Source: Flavobacterium aquidurense
GTDB lineage: Bacteria > Bacteroidota > Bacteroidia > Flavobacteriales > Flavobacteriaceae
NCBI RefSeq assembly: GCF_001404985.1
Contig: NZ_JRLF01000015.1
Span: 434,001 to 498,000, forward strand
Reading direction: 5' to 3'
DNA: 64,000 nt
The position numbers were made by a program, and so were the translations under genes. Positions 1 to 9,509 of the stretch are shown here, piece after piece (positions within the stretch are counted from its first letter, which is position 1; every line of letters begins with the position of its first letter). The notes under the pieces were generated by a model. It had not been told where the DNA came from, searched no databases, and was given only the letters and a program-made list of their open reading frames with translations.

Positions 1-26
1 AAGCATTCTTTCCAATTTGTTTAAAT

Positions 27-59
27 GGATTAGGCAACTTTAAAAAAGTTGTCTAATCC
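27..59. repeat. Inverted repeat / hairpin at left edge
   Basis: Two 14-nt arms (27-40 and 46-59) pair with one G-U. It could end a gene lying left of the window, but no clear T-tract follows. Just right of it a 13-bp unit is directly repeated at 69-81 and 82-94. I see no convincing gene in 1-431; the short plus-strand frame at 49-282 lacks a good start and any recognisable protein features. Confidence 0.5.
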
Positions 60-358
60 GTTTATAAGTTATGCCTCTATGTTATGCCTCTATGGCATCA
101 TCTACCAATTAAATAAATTATTACAAAAATTTCTTTCAATTGCAATTATTTTATCACTTAAAATTCGATTAAGATTATTTTTTAAATCGTTAATTTCAAT
201 ATTATCTATATCCATACTATTTATTATTTACACATTTTTAAAGGTCCATAATTGTCTTTTACCCTTTTATCGACTGAATTAAAATCTTACAAAATTAATA
301 GAATTATCTTACATTAATATAAGATTACAAAATACTTTTAAAAAAATTATTTGTTAAA

Positions 359-385
359 CAAAAACCCGCTAAAAGCGGGTTTTGT
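359..385 (-). terminator. Rho-independent terminator after effector module 1
   Basis: Arms AAAACCCGCT (361-370) and AGCGGGTTTT (374-383) enclose a 3-nt loop. On the minus strand a T-rich tract follows. It lies about 50 nt beyond the last gene of the leftward module (stop at 432) and is near-symmetric, so it could work in both directions. Confidence 0.85.
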
Positions 386-431
386 TATTTCTTGTTTACT
401 TATAACAGCCTAAAAGATTGAGTCAACTAAA

Positions 432-1127
432 TTATCTAAAATAAGTATTTAATATATATTCTTTTTTTTCAGCATTCCCTCCTGCAGACAAAATATCTAT
501 TGCAACACTATATTCTTCAGGGATTTCTCTATTGAAAACCAAATCTTTATAAGGATCTATATTTTTATCTAACTTATAGCATAAATAAAGCCTTTCATTT
601 AATGAAGGATAAACAGCCAAATTAGTTAAATCATGTGCATTAATTATATCATTCGCATTTAATGGGATATCCTCCAATACTACAGAATCAATGACACCGC
701 TTGGATGAGGTCTTGTTGTATTACCAGGTGTTGGCGACCACCATAGATTTTTTTTAACTAAACTACCTCCAGCTTCTTTTCCTAAAATTATAAATTCTTT
801 TTCTTTCTCTGTATTTTCCCATACTCTAACAGTTCTAGTTCCTTTATTTTGATCAATCCACGTATCTGGATCTTCTCTAACTGTATCTGGTATTGCTCCT
901 TTTATTTCTGTTATATTACTTGATTTCAAGAATTGTCCTGTTACGGCACTAACAGTTAATGTATCAAATATACCTGTATCGACTTTTCCCCAATTTTCAT
1001 CTTCTCTAAACACTTTATAAAATCGTAAAAAAGGATCTTTTAACATTTGAGCTAATATAAATATTCCTTTTCTTGTTTCTACACTAACAATTTTACCTTC
1101 TTTCCAAGGTGTTGCTCTTTTTGACAT
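432..1127 (-). CDS. Putative cytoplasmic immunity protein (Imm26-like N-terminus)
   Basis: This 231-aa protein has no signal peptide or membrane segment, so it should be cytoplasmic. The N-terminus (about residues 8-45: basic start, GKIVSVETRKGIF, then a hydrophobic and aromatic stretch) recalls the Imm26 immunity fold; that is a weak resemblance from memory. It is the last gene of the Rhs module, 187 nt beyond the LRR gene, in the position where displaced (orphan) immunity genes accumulate behind Rhs toxins. A short remnant-like frame ends 12 nt before its ATG. The most likely role is immunity to a toxin tip no longer encoded in full here. Function is inferred from context only. Confidence 0.5.
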   Translation of the reverse strand: MSKRATPWKEGKIVSVETRKGIFILAQMLKDPFLRFYKVFREDENWGKVDTGIFDTLTVSAVTGQFLKSSNITEIKGAIPDTVREDPDTWIDQNKGTRTVRVWENTEKEKEFIILGKEAGGSLVKKNLWWSPTPGNTTRPHPSGVIDSVVLEDIPLNANDIINAHDLTNLAVYPSLNERLYLCYKLDKNIDPYKDLVFNREIPEEYSVAIDILSAGGNAEKKEYILNTYFR

Positions 1128-1314
1128 ATTAAATTTAAATTAATGGCACTTTCTTTTTGTTTGCAAATGCTCATCGGCAACATCTAAATATTTTTGTCAA
1201 ATTTGCATTATTAATTGTACAGTATTTTAAGTATTAGACTCCCCTTCTAAACTTCTTCTTGATAATTTATGTTTTCTAATGTCAAAATTACCTCCACATC
1301 TTTTTGGAATTCAA

Positions 1315-2190
1315 TTAAACATTTCGACCTCTCCTAGCACCAGTTATTTCTATTATTTCTTCAATTGTATGGGAATAATGTTTTTTGTTAGGATAAAAGT
1401 TTATTTGTTTTAACTTTTTTGCTTCTAGTAAAGGTCTCATATTTCCATCTTTACAATCCCAAAAATTTATTATTTCTAAGTTTGGCATTGCAGTAATAAA
1501 TTCAATAGATTTTATATTATCAATGAATAATTCTTTAATATGCTTGTTCTCTTTTAAAAATGAAAAATCCAATAAATTTTTACATTTTTCAATTATTAAT
1601 TTTTCCACTTTTGAATCATTAATCTCTAAAACAGAAGTTATTTTTGAATTGTACCCAATCGAAATTTCAAATAAACTACTTAGTTTTTCAATTCCTTTTA
1701 AGTTCTCAAGTTTATTTGCTTTATAAAGATGCAACTTTTGGACATATTTAAGATTACATAGAAAGTCCAGATTCTCTGTAGGATAACCAGAAGAGATTAC
1801 TAATGATTGTAATTTTTCATGTTTATTTAAGTTGAGTATTTTAGGCGAAAACACTCCTCCAAATTGAATTAAATTTTCAAATTTTAAAATATCAAGTTTA
1901 AAATTAAGTTTCTCAGGAACGAACAGTATTTCCAAAAAAATTAAATTATAAATACTTTCTAAATTTTCTATTTGAGTGTCATTTAAGTTTGATATAGTTA
2001 GAATTTTTATTTGATTTGAAACCTTTTCAATTAAACTAAAATCTATTTTTTGTTCAATTTTACCAACAGTTCCTTTTAATTGAATTTGTGATATTTTATT
2101 CTGGAAAACGAAATCTATTCCTTCAGAAAAATTATTTGAATAGATTACAACATATTTGCCATTATCATTCTCTCTTATTTTTAAATCCAT
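1315..2190 (-). CDS. Leucine-rich-repeat protein, putative immunity to the Rhs tip toxin
   Basis: This 291-aa protein has about eight irregular leucine-rich repeats of roughly 22 residues (patterns such as L..L.L..., N.LENLKGIEKLSSL, LIIEKCKNLLDFSFL) across residues 60-265. There is no signal peptide, so it is cytoplasmic. It starts 4 nt after the stop of the Rhs gene and is very AT-rich like the Rhs tip, as expected for a cognate immunity gene moving with its toxin. A cytoplasmic location fits a nuclease toxin. LRR proteins do occur as immunity proteins in polymorphic toxin loci (family knowledge); specificity for this tip is inferred from adjacency. Confidence 0.6.
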   Translation of the reverse strand: MDLKIRENDNGKYVVIYSNNFSEGIDFVFQNKISQIQLKGTVGKIEQKIDFSLIEKVSNQIKILTISNLNDTQIENLESIYNLIFLEILFVPEKLNFKLDILKFENLIQFGGVFSPKILNLNKHEKLQSLVISSGYPTENLDFLCNLKYVQKLHLYKANKLENLKGIEKLSSLFEISIGYNSKITSVLEINDSKVEKLIIEKCKNLLDFSFLKENKHIKELFIDNIKSIEFITAMPNLEIINFWDCKDGNMRPLLEAKKLKQINFYPNKKHYSHTIEEIIEITGARRGRNV

Positions 2191-2194
2191 ATTA

Positions 2195-5100
2195 TTATTT
2201 ACATTTTATTCCACTTACTTTTTTGTATTCTAGTTCAAAATCATCTGCATTTTGAATCACTTGATTATAAAGTGTAGGATTATTTATTTTAGCATCATCT
2301 AACATTTTTTTCCCAGGAGAATTTATCTGATTGGCAAAATTTGTATCAGATACAGCGTTATGTCTATCCATAAGTTCTGATTCAACCATTAACCCCATAT
2401 CATTACTTGCGTAATCCACATGTAGGCCTTGAGTTACATTTGAAGAACCTCCAACTCTTTGCCCCATGGATGTATACATACGATCAGAAGGACCTTTCCC
2501 TACGTAAGAAGTTGTACCATCAGTAAAGAAATATGTACCAGTTAGCCCAAAAATGTCAATCCAGAAATTAGAGTCAAATACATATCCATACAAATTAATA
2601 CCTCCTTTTAATCGTATTGGATCTTGACTCAAATAAACTCCATTCTCAGCACTATAATATCTAAAACGATTATAATACAATGATGTTTCTATATCCTCAT
2701 ATTGACCTAATTGTCTAAAAGGTATAAAATCTCTATCGCCTTTTAGATTTCTTAAACCTCCATATATATCGTAATCAGTTTCCCAAACAACATCTCCAAC
2801 TTCATTATAAGCTTGAATAGGGCGACCAATATAATCATTTACGATACTAAATTTATGCTCACCAATTATTTTAGCACTTGGTACAAAAGAGCCTCCTTCA
2901 TAAACCCATGTTATTAAATTGTCTATTGGTTCTGGTTTATCATAAATCAAATGATCACCATCAACAACAAGTTTAGGTCTTTCTTTTAGATCGTATTTCC
3001 ATTCGTGAATAAGAACGTTACCATCCCAAAAGTACCTAAAAATTTCTTTGTTTGCAATTTTTGCGGTACGTCTTCCCAGAGCATCATACTCAAAACGTAT
3101 TTTTTTTCCATCAGGGTTTGTTACACTTTTTAGCATTCCGTTAGCCAGCCATGAATATGCTGTATCACCTTGCTGCCATTGTTCGTGTTCGTATTGTAAA
3201 CTTTTTTCTTCGGTTTTATTGCCTATCAATTTATCAAAAAAATTGGTTGGTTTTTCAAAAACTAAAGGTTTAGTAATATCACGCGGGCTTTTGTGCACCA
3301 AATTCCCCAAGTCGTCGTATTTGTAATAGTACTTTTCGTCCTTAAGCAGTTTACCGCCTTTGCCGTATTTGCGATCACTACGGTCTGCGGTTTTGTATAA
3401 ATTACCTACTGCATCAGGGGTTTTATACAAATCTTCTTTTCCGTCATAACTGGCTTTGGCAAGGTTACCAAAATCATCATAATCAAAATAGGTCAAACTT
3501 TGGGTCATTTGGTTTACCGCACTTCGCAACTGCTGGTTAGTATCCCAGTTATAATAGCGGGATCCCGTGCGTTTGCCATTGGCAAATACTTCCTGCTCTT
3601 TTTGTTTCCCGTTGTTGTTATAACTCGTTTTTATATGCAGTCCGCCTGTGGCAAAACGCTCTATTTCACGCCCTAGCTCATCTCGTTTTAATGTAGTTTC
3701 CCAAGCTTTGTGCTGTTCTTTCAGTTCTTTACTCTGGGCTTCAATACGTTCCAGTTGTCCTTTCTGGTTGAAATGTGTATTGATATCAGCTCCAAGACTT
3801 GTACTTATGTTGGTCCGATGCCCTAAGGTATTATAGGTCGATATAAGTGTTATACCATTTTCGTTGGCATCCAGCTGCTGTTTTTGGGTTTCTTTTATAA
3901 TGCGTCCTACAGCATCACGTTCCAGATAAATGCTTACGTTTTGGTTGGTGGCTTCTACCAGCTGTCCGTTTTTGTTATAGGTATAAATCTCCCAGGTACC
4001 GTCGTGATAATCTGCTCTGGTAATGCGCCCTAAGGCATCCTGCTCATAATCTGTATATTTTCCGCCTCCATGGTCTATTCGGGTAACTTCGCCGGCAAGG
4101 TTGCGGTTGTATTTTTTTACGATACCGTCAAAAGCCGTTTCACGAATGATATATCCGGCTTTGTTTCTGGTAAAATAATAGGCTTCGTGGTCTTCGTTTT
4201 TAATCCCTACAAGCTGTTCCATCTTATCATAATCAAAACGAACTTTTACGCCGTTTTGTTCCCGCGTAGAAAGGCTTCCTAATGGAGTATACGTAAACTT
4301 AATATTGTTTTTATTGTCTTTTAAAGCGATTACTTCCTCATAATTATCATAGTCAAATTCTATGATATTGCTGTCTTTCTCGATGATTTTCTGTACCCTG
4401 TCAAGCGCATCATAGCTAAAATAATCTGCCATTTGCATTGGGGTATAAATTGCCTTCACGCGTCCTCGATAATCGTAATCCCAGGATTTTAGTTTTTGGT
4501 CGTTCTCCCGCCATTCGATCAGGTTGTATTGCTGATCATAGACGAGTTCGAGTTCGTTCTTGTTTTTGGCAACGCTCGCCAATAATCCGTTTGCATAATA
4601 AGTAAAATGCGTACTGGTTTTATCAGGTGCTATAATGGTTTTAAGCTGGTGTGGCTTTTGGTCTTTGTATAAATAGATGGTTTTATGTCCCTCCGGATCT
4701 ATGGCAATCGATGGGCGGTTTTCGTCATCGTAAAGCATCATTTCCTCGGTACCGTCAGGATAAGTGGTGCTTATTTTATTGCCCTTATCGTCATAATTAA
4801 AACCCAGAATGCGTCCTTCCTGATCGATCTCACGATACAGTTCCATAAACTCCGTGTAGTCATAAAATACACTGTTGCCCATAGGATCTTTTACCTGTGT
4901 TACGAGCTGGCTTGGTTCATAATAATAGGTGGTTATGGCTCCGTTGGCATCTGTTACCAGATTATACCCTTCATAAGTGTGGTATTCGATCCAGCCTTCC
5001 TGCCAGCCTCCATCGCCCCAGGTGTGTACACAACGGTTCTCTGAGTCGTATTCCCAATAAAAAGCCTGACCGTTTCGATCTGTTTTTTTTACCATCAGGT

Positions 5101-6349
5101 GGTTTTGGTATTCGATCACGGTTGGTTTGCCCAAAGCATCTATAATGGCAGTCATGTCCTGATTTTCGTCATACTGATACATGATCAAAAGTTCGTTCTG
5201 CTCAGGACCTACCAATTCTAAATTGTGTATGAAGCCATCTTTGGTATTTACCATGATGGTTCTTCCCGCGGCATCGATGATACTGTTTAGGGTATAACCT
5301 GTAAATTTAAAAACTATGGCTATTCGGTCATGATTCGATATTTTGGTCAGCTGGTATTTTTTACCGTTAAAAAGGGTAAAATCATAAAAAAGTTTGCCTT
5401 TATGATCGTATGCCTGATATCCGTCTGCGGTTCGTTTCAGGGTTGTTTTTTCCTGACGGAGGTAAAATTCTTCCTCTGGCATCAGCGCAGGAAAAGCTAC
5501 AATTCTTCCATCATCCATACGAAGTCCTAGGGCATCATCTTCCGGATATAGCTCTACAGCCCTATCATATACGCAATGTACGCCATGACCCAGCCAACCC
5601 ACATATTGTGAGTCTGAGTACCAGCGGCGCTCCCAGTTAAGTGTGATGGGGCTTGCGATATCAAAATCGCTGCCTTCATAAATCACGGCTCCATTAATAA
5701 GGTTTACCGGTTCAAAACCTGCCTTACACAACAATTTACTAAGCCAGTTGGGACCAACGGATCCTTTTAGTAATTTATTGAATGCTTTTTTTCCATATTT
5801 CATCAGGGTACTAAATCCTATACTGGCGAGTAATCCGGTTAGCATACCTCCCCAATCAGGCGGATATGGACCTCCAACCATAACGGGTTTTCCGGTAGGA
5901 ATAGGCAAGGAAAATGATGTTGGGGCAAAAAGGGTTGGGGCAAACGGTAACATTTTCTTGCCTATTTTGGTTTTACCAATGGACATGGATAACGGAATCC
6001 CAATATCATTACAAGTCATCAGCATATGTCCTTTGGGACTCATTCTGGTACTGTCTGAGAAAACGGTCTGGGATGCAAAAAAGTTCATGCTTTCATGACC
6101 AATAATCGGGGTCATAAGCCAGGGCGGTGTGAAAAGCGGAATGTGTACCAGTGGAATTATAATTCCGCCGGTGTCTGAGTTTCCACGTTTAAAACCATTT
6201 ACATGTACGCTGGTACCTAAAAACGGAATATAATCGGCTGGATCAATAACAATACCTATATAAGGATGAAACGGATTAAATGGCGGTAAGGTCGTAAAAT
6301 GGATATCTATACCCACGACCATAGTCAAATGATTATCGGTCAATAACAT
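2195..6349 (-). CDS. Rhs/YD-repeat T6SS effector with PAAR-like N-terminus and GIY-YIG-like tip
   Basis: This 1384-aa T6SS cargo protein has a PAAR-like, Gly/Pro-rich N-terminus (about 1-165) with a short hydrophobic segment near 168-185. A DUF6531-type entry domain follows (about 215-290), then a long YD-repeat shell (about 400-1150) and the Rhs core end motif (SQDPIRLKGGINLYGYV ... DIFGL, to about residue 1268). The last ~117 residues form the tip. The tip has GTYFF, then TSYVGKG, an Arg in SDRMYTSMGQR, a Glu in MVESELM and Asn residues in NFANQIN, in the order of GIY-YIG nuclease motifs, so a DNA-cleaving toxin is inferred. DNA for most of the shell (about 3.1-6.3 kb) is visibly more GC-rich than the last 900 nt. 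Flanked by the 449-aa putative adaptor (2 nt upstream) and the LRR protein (4 nt downstream). Confidence 0.9.
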   Translation of the reverse strand: MLLTDNHLTMVVGIDIHFTTLPPFNPFHPYIGIVIDPADYIPFLGTSVHVNGFKRGNSDTGGIIIPLVHIPLFTPPWLMTPIIGHESMNFFASQTVFSDSTRMSPKGHMLMTCNDIGIPLSMSIGKTKIGKKMLPFAPTLFAPTSFSLPIPTGKPVMVGGPYPPDWGGMLTGLLASIGFSTLMKYGKKAFNKLLKGSVGPNWLSKLLCKAGFEPVNLINGAVIYEGSDFDIASPITLNWERRWYSDSQYVGWLGHGVHCVYDRAVELYPEDDALGLRMDDGRIVAFPALMPEEEFYLRQEKTTLKRTADGYQAYDHKGKLFYDFTLFNGKKYQLTKISNHDRIAIVFKFTGYTLNSIIDAAGRTIMVNTKDGFIHNLELVGPEQNELLIMYQYDENQDMTAIIDALGKPTVIEYQNHLMVKKTDRNGQAFYWEYDSENRCVHTWGDGGWQEGWIEYHTYEGYNLVTDANGAITTYYYEPSQLVTQVKDPMGNSVFYDYTEFMELYREIDQEGRILGFNYDDKGNKISTTYPDGTEEMMLYDDENRPSIAIDPEGHKTIYLYKDQKPHQLKTIIAPDKTSTHFTYYANGLLASVAKNKNELELVYDQQYNLIEWRENDQKLKSWDYDYRGRVKAIYTPMQMADYFSYDALDRVQKIIEKDSNIIEFDYDNYEEVIALKDNKNNIKFTYTPLGSLSTREQNGVKVRFDYDKMEQLVGIKNEDHEAYYFTRNKAGYIIRETAFDGIVKKYNRNLAGEVTRIDHGGGKYTDYEQDALGRITRADYHDGTWEIYTYNKNGQLVEATNQNVSIYLERDAVGRIIKETQKQQLDANENGITLISTYNTLGHRTNISTSLGADINTHFNQKGQLERIEAQSKELKEQHKAWETTLKRDELGREIERFATGGLHIKTSYNNNGKQKEQEVFANGKRTGSRYYNWDTNQQLRSAVNQMTQSLTYFDYDDFGNLAKASYDGKEDLYKTPDAVGNLYKTADRSDRKYGKGGKLLKDEKYYYKYDDLGNLVHKSPRDITKPLVFEKPTNFFDKLIGNKTEEKSLQYEHEQWQQGDTAYSWLANGMLKSVTNPDGKKIRFEYDALGRRTAKIANKEIFRYFWDGNVLIHEWKYDLKERPKLVVDGDHLIYDKPEPIDNLITWVYEGGSFVPSAKIIGEHKFSIVNDYIGRPIQAYNEVGDVVWETDYDIYGGLRNLKGDRDFIPFRQLGQYEDIETSLYYNRFRYYSAENGVYLSQDPIRLKGGINLYGYVFDSNFWIDIFGLTGTYFFTDGTTSYVGKGPSDRMYTSMGQRVGGSSNVTQGLHVDYASNDMGLMVESELMDRHNAVSDTNFANQINSPGKKMLDDAKINNPTLYNQVIQNADDFELEYKKVSGIKCK

Positions 6350-6351
6350 AA

Positions 6352-7701
6352 TTAATAGGTGTTGTTTAATTGATATTCCTTCTCTATTTGTTTTGCAATT
6401 TGTTTTGGGTTGTCTTTCCAGTTTTCTCCAAAAATGGTTACCATCCTATTGTCAATAGCTTCTTTTTCTGCATACGTTATTTTAGGGTCATTCTCTAAAT
6501 AGCTGTTGGCTATAAACGTAAAATTGATTATTTTCAGGCTTTCATCTGTTAAAGCATATCCATACTCAAAAGCATCGTTTAGAATTTCAGTATATTGGTC
6601 ATTACGTTTTTTTGCTGCCAGTAATAACGCATAATTATAACCATTTATAACTTGCATTTCCTGCCCTATTTCTTTAGCAATTGCTACTTGCTTTAAAAAA
6701 TACTGTATTGCTAAATCCGAATTTCCGGTAATGCTGTAATGAGAACCTTTATAGGATAATAATTGTATTAAGATCCCGGCAATATCTTCTTTCTCTTTAT
6801 AGAAAGATGTCGTTATTTTTATTCCCTTATCCAATAGTTCCTGAATAAGTTCTTTTTCATCTTTAAACTGAAATAAAAAACTGGCATAAATAAGAAACGA
6901 TGAGGCCCAAAAACTGATTTCTCCAGTACTCTTGCTAATATCAATAAGTTCGTTACCCAGTTTTTTTACTTTCTCTTTTTTTTTGTCTTTTGCAGCTTCA
7001 CCAATTTCAAACAGGCATTTTCTATAGCGCACCTGTGGATCATTTGGGTTACCTTGTGTGGCTATTTCTTTGTATGCCTTGTTTATCTCCTGATTGGGGA
7101 TTTCTATTATGATTCCTTTTTGTTTTACAGAATCAATTAGTTTATTATATAGTTTTCTTTCCTTATAATCCAGAAACAAAAACCCTATATTTTCGGGCAG
7201 TAAGATTGCAAGCTCTTTTATACTTTCTAGTAATAAATCAGGATCACTGGCTTTTTTTATTAAAAAACTAACGATTAAAAGGTTGTCGGTTTTTGCCTCA
7301 AACTCTTTAAAACTTACTAGCATTTTAATATAAAAATCTTTAAGGTTTTGGATGTTTAGCTTCTTTATTTCAGGTAATATTTGTTTAAAAAAGTCAAAGT
7401 CTTCCCATTTCCAACCGGGATTTTTTTTGAGGTCTTCTTCAAAAGTCAATATCCATTGTTCTATAATGGTGATGTAAAAATCTTTTTTATCATAAAAATC
7501 AATCATAAAGGCAACAAATGAATCCTCTGATTTGCCATATGCAGAAGATTCCAAGCGAATAAAGCCATCCAGTAAAGGAAAATCTTCTGTAGAACAAACC
7601 ATACTGAATATTTGTGCTTTTGGTTTCTCTCTTCTGGTTTTATTCCAAATCTTTTGAATGTTTTCGACCCTTACAGCAATAGGATTATGAGCATTATTCA
7701 T
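6352..7701 (-). CDS. Helical (TPR-like) protein, putative Rhs adaptor/chaperone
   Basis: I do not recognise the family. The 449-aa product has no signal peptide and is almost entirely charged alpha-helix. Its second half (about residues 220-420) has helix-turn-helix pairs resembling tetratricopeptide repeats (for example ALLLAAKKRNDQYTEILNDA). It lies between vgrG (8 nt) and rhs (2 nt) in one transcription unit. In other T6SS loci this slot holds effector-specific adaptors such as Eag, DUF4123 or Tap proteins that load an effector on VgrG; the sequence is not visibly any of those. Adaptor or chaperone is a context inference. Confidence 0.5.
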   Translation of the reverse strand: MNNAHNPIAVRVENIQKIWNKTRREKPKAQIFSMVCSTEDFPLLDGFIRLESSAYGKSEDSFVAFMIDFYDKKDFYITIIEQWILTFEEDLKKNPGWKWEDFDFFKQILPEIKKLNIQNLKDFYIKMLVSFKEFEAKTDNLLIVSFLIKKASDPDLLLESIKELAILLPENIGFLFLDYKERKLYNKLIDSVKQKGIIIEIPNQEINKAYKEIATQGNPNDPQVRYRKCLFEIGEAAKDKKKEKVKKLGNELIDISKSTGEISFWASSFLIYASFLFQFKDEKELIQELLDKGIKITTSFYKEKEDIAGILIQLLSYKGSHYSITGNSDLAIQYFLKQVAIAKEIGQEMQVINGYNYALLLAAKKRNDQYTEILNDAFEYGYALTDESLKIINFTFIANSYLENDPKITYAEKEAIDNRMVTIFGENWKDNPKQIAKQIEKEYQLNNTY

Positions 7702-7709
7702 TTTTGATT

Positions 7710-9479
7710 TTAATTTAAATTTACAACTCCACCTTTGACATTAGTCATTGTTTTACCATCTATATCAACGACCGTTCCTTCTGCCAAAATGGTATTTTTC
7801 CCTTTTATATTAATACTAGGCGCTTCATCTGTAATTTGTGTGTCACTTTTAACCGTCACCTCATCTGTGCCTGAAACGAGTACTTTTTTACTATCAACAC
7901 TTACTTCATTTACTCCGCTGATGCTTACTTTTTCATCAGCAATTAGATTTATTTCTTTTGATTGTATGTCGACCTTATTTGGTGCATAAATGGTCATTGT
8001 TCCGTCTCCGTTAAGCATTATCATATTACCACTGGGATCAGTAGCTGTAAAGGTGTTTTTTTCTTCGTCGAGAACAAGTGAAGTTCCTCCTCTGGTGGCA
8101 AAGCTTCTTTTATTATTGTCTTTTCCGCCGCCGCCGCCGCTTTTACCGTGAAAAACACTACCTAAAATAAAAGGCCTGTTAGGATCGCCATAGCGAAAGT
8201 GCACCATTACATGATCTCCAACATCCGGAATAAAGACCATTCCTCTATTGGTTCCTACTTTATCACTACTACCGGCATCAGGGGTCATAACACGCAGCCA
8301 GGCAGTTTTCATTTGAGTTCCTTGCTGCCAAAGCATCTGTACTCTGATTCGTCCTTTATTTTGAGGATCTGTATTACTTTCTACTAAAGCTTGCTGTGTT
8401 TGCGCAATTGGATACGCTACATCCGGTTCCGGCAAGCTCAATACTTTTGAAGGTATAGCTCTGAAATTATTTTCATACTCTCCTAAATGTGTAGCATAAT
8501 GACTAATTTCTGTAATTATAAAAGAACCTACTTCTTGTGTCATCAAACTTTTATTTTCTAAAACACTCGATTGTATGGTTACAATACTTCCTATTCTTAA
8601 TTTGGAATTTTTTGTTGTTGCTGAAACAAAATTAGTATCGGCAGCTGCACTTTCCTGTTTCTTTTTTAAGAAAGATTCTAAAACCAGATCATCACCTGTA
8701 CTCACTATACCGTGTGTATACGCAGGCGTTGCAAATACCTCTTTTGAACTCGCAAATGCTTCATTACCTAATTTTGGCAAACCTCCTACTGTGTCTTTCG
8801 ATTTTGCAGTATAGCGTTTATCAGCACTTTCGTTGTAGGTGAAAGCGCTAAATTTATTAGGCACTGCCTGAACTGATATTTTTAGCTTAGAAATATCACT
8901 ATTATAGGTTAACGATATAGGACTATCAAAACTTTTAGGCTTACCAAATATTAACTTTTCGCCATCATAATAGAGCCATTCGTTAAATTGTTTTGCCAAT
9001 CTCTGAATAAACTGAAAATCTGTTTCAAGGTATTGATTCTGATAATCCATCTTACTGGTATACTCAGGGTTTATCTCGTTTTGCAATTGCTCTCCTGCCC
9101 CATTTTTTACCACCTCTTTTACAATATCTTTTAAAGTCAGTTCTTCCCAGGAATGTAATTTTTCACCGGACTCTAATAATATGGTCTTAGAATATCCTGA
9201 CACTATAATTTGATTGCCTGAATGTCCCATTTCCTGATCGAAATCAATATTGGTAACCACACCCAGAAAATTATTCTTTTCTTCCAGCACTATATGTACG
9301 ACTTTGCCCAGCCATGCCTGTGCATTTTCCAGTGTATATGCCAATGGACTTTCGACTGCAGCATGTGGAACAAGAATTTCAAATCGGTGATGGTCATTTA
9401 TTACTTGTACTAACTCAATACTGGTAAAGTGACTTATTTTTTTAGAATCTATTCCAAAAATTATTGTTGGTGGTGTCAT
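7710..9479 (-). CDS. vgrG: VgrG spike protein (TssI), copy 1
   Basis: This 589-aa trimeric spike tip of the T6SS has a gp27-like base domain (about 1-360). A gp5-type OB fold follows (about 365-450; ...NKGRIRVQMLWQQGTQMKTAWLRVMTP and DVGDHVMVHFRYGDPNRPFILGSVFHGK are typical). The C-terminal beta-helix has repeating short V/I-x-V/I strands (470-589) and no extra toxin domain. It is a paralogue of the VgrG at 21883-23760; base and OB domains are alike, but the C-terminal stalk is shorter and different, matching different cargo. It is preceded by the GH73 effector and lipoprotein pair and followed by the putative adaptor and the Rhs effector. Confidence 0.95.
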   Translation of the reverse strand: MTPPTIIFGIDSKKISHFTSIELVQVINDHHRFEILVPHAAVESPLAYTLENAQAWLGKVVHIVLEEKNNFLGVVTNIDFDQEMGHSGNQIIVSGYSKTILLESGEKLHSWEELTLKDIVKEVVKNGAGEQLQNEINPEYTSKMDYQNQYLETDFQFIQRLAKQFNEWLYYDGEKLIFGKPKSFDSPISLTYNSDISKLKISVQAVPNKFSAFTYNESADKRYTAKSKDTVGGLPKLGNEAFASSKEVFATPAYTHGIVSTGDDLVLESFLKKKQESAAADTNFVSATTKNSKLRIGSIVTIQSSVLENKSLMTQEVGSFIITEISHYATHLGEYENNFRAIPSKVLSLPEPDVAYPIAQTQQALVESNTDPQNKGRIRVQMLWQQGTQMKTAWLRVMTPDAGSSDKVGTNRGMVFIPDVGDHVMVHFRYGDPNRPFILGSVFHGKSGGGGGKDNNKRSFATRGGTSLVLDEEKNTFTATDPSGNMIMLNGDGTMTIYAPNKVDIQSKEINLIADEKVSISGVNEVSVDSKKVLVSGTDEVTVKSDTQITDEAPSINIKGKNTILAEGTVVDIDGKTMTNVKGGVVNLN

Positions 9480-9509
9480 AGTTTATTTTTTTTGTATTAG
9501 TAGCTGTTC

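Noticed and set aside
49..282. Plus-strand 77-codon open frame at the left edge
   Set aside because: No ATG at its start, AT-rich, begins inside a hairpin and shows no protein-like conservation cues; treated as non-coding.
3048..6105. Several plus-strand open frames opposite the rhs gene
   Set aside because: They are antisense shadows produced by the biased codon use of the YD repeats; no starts or domains fit.
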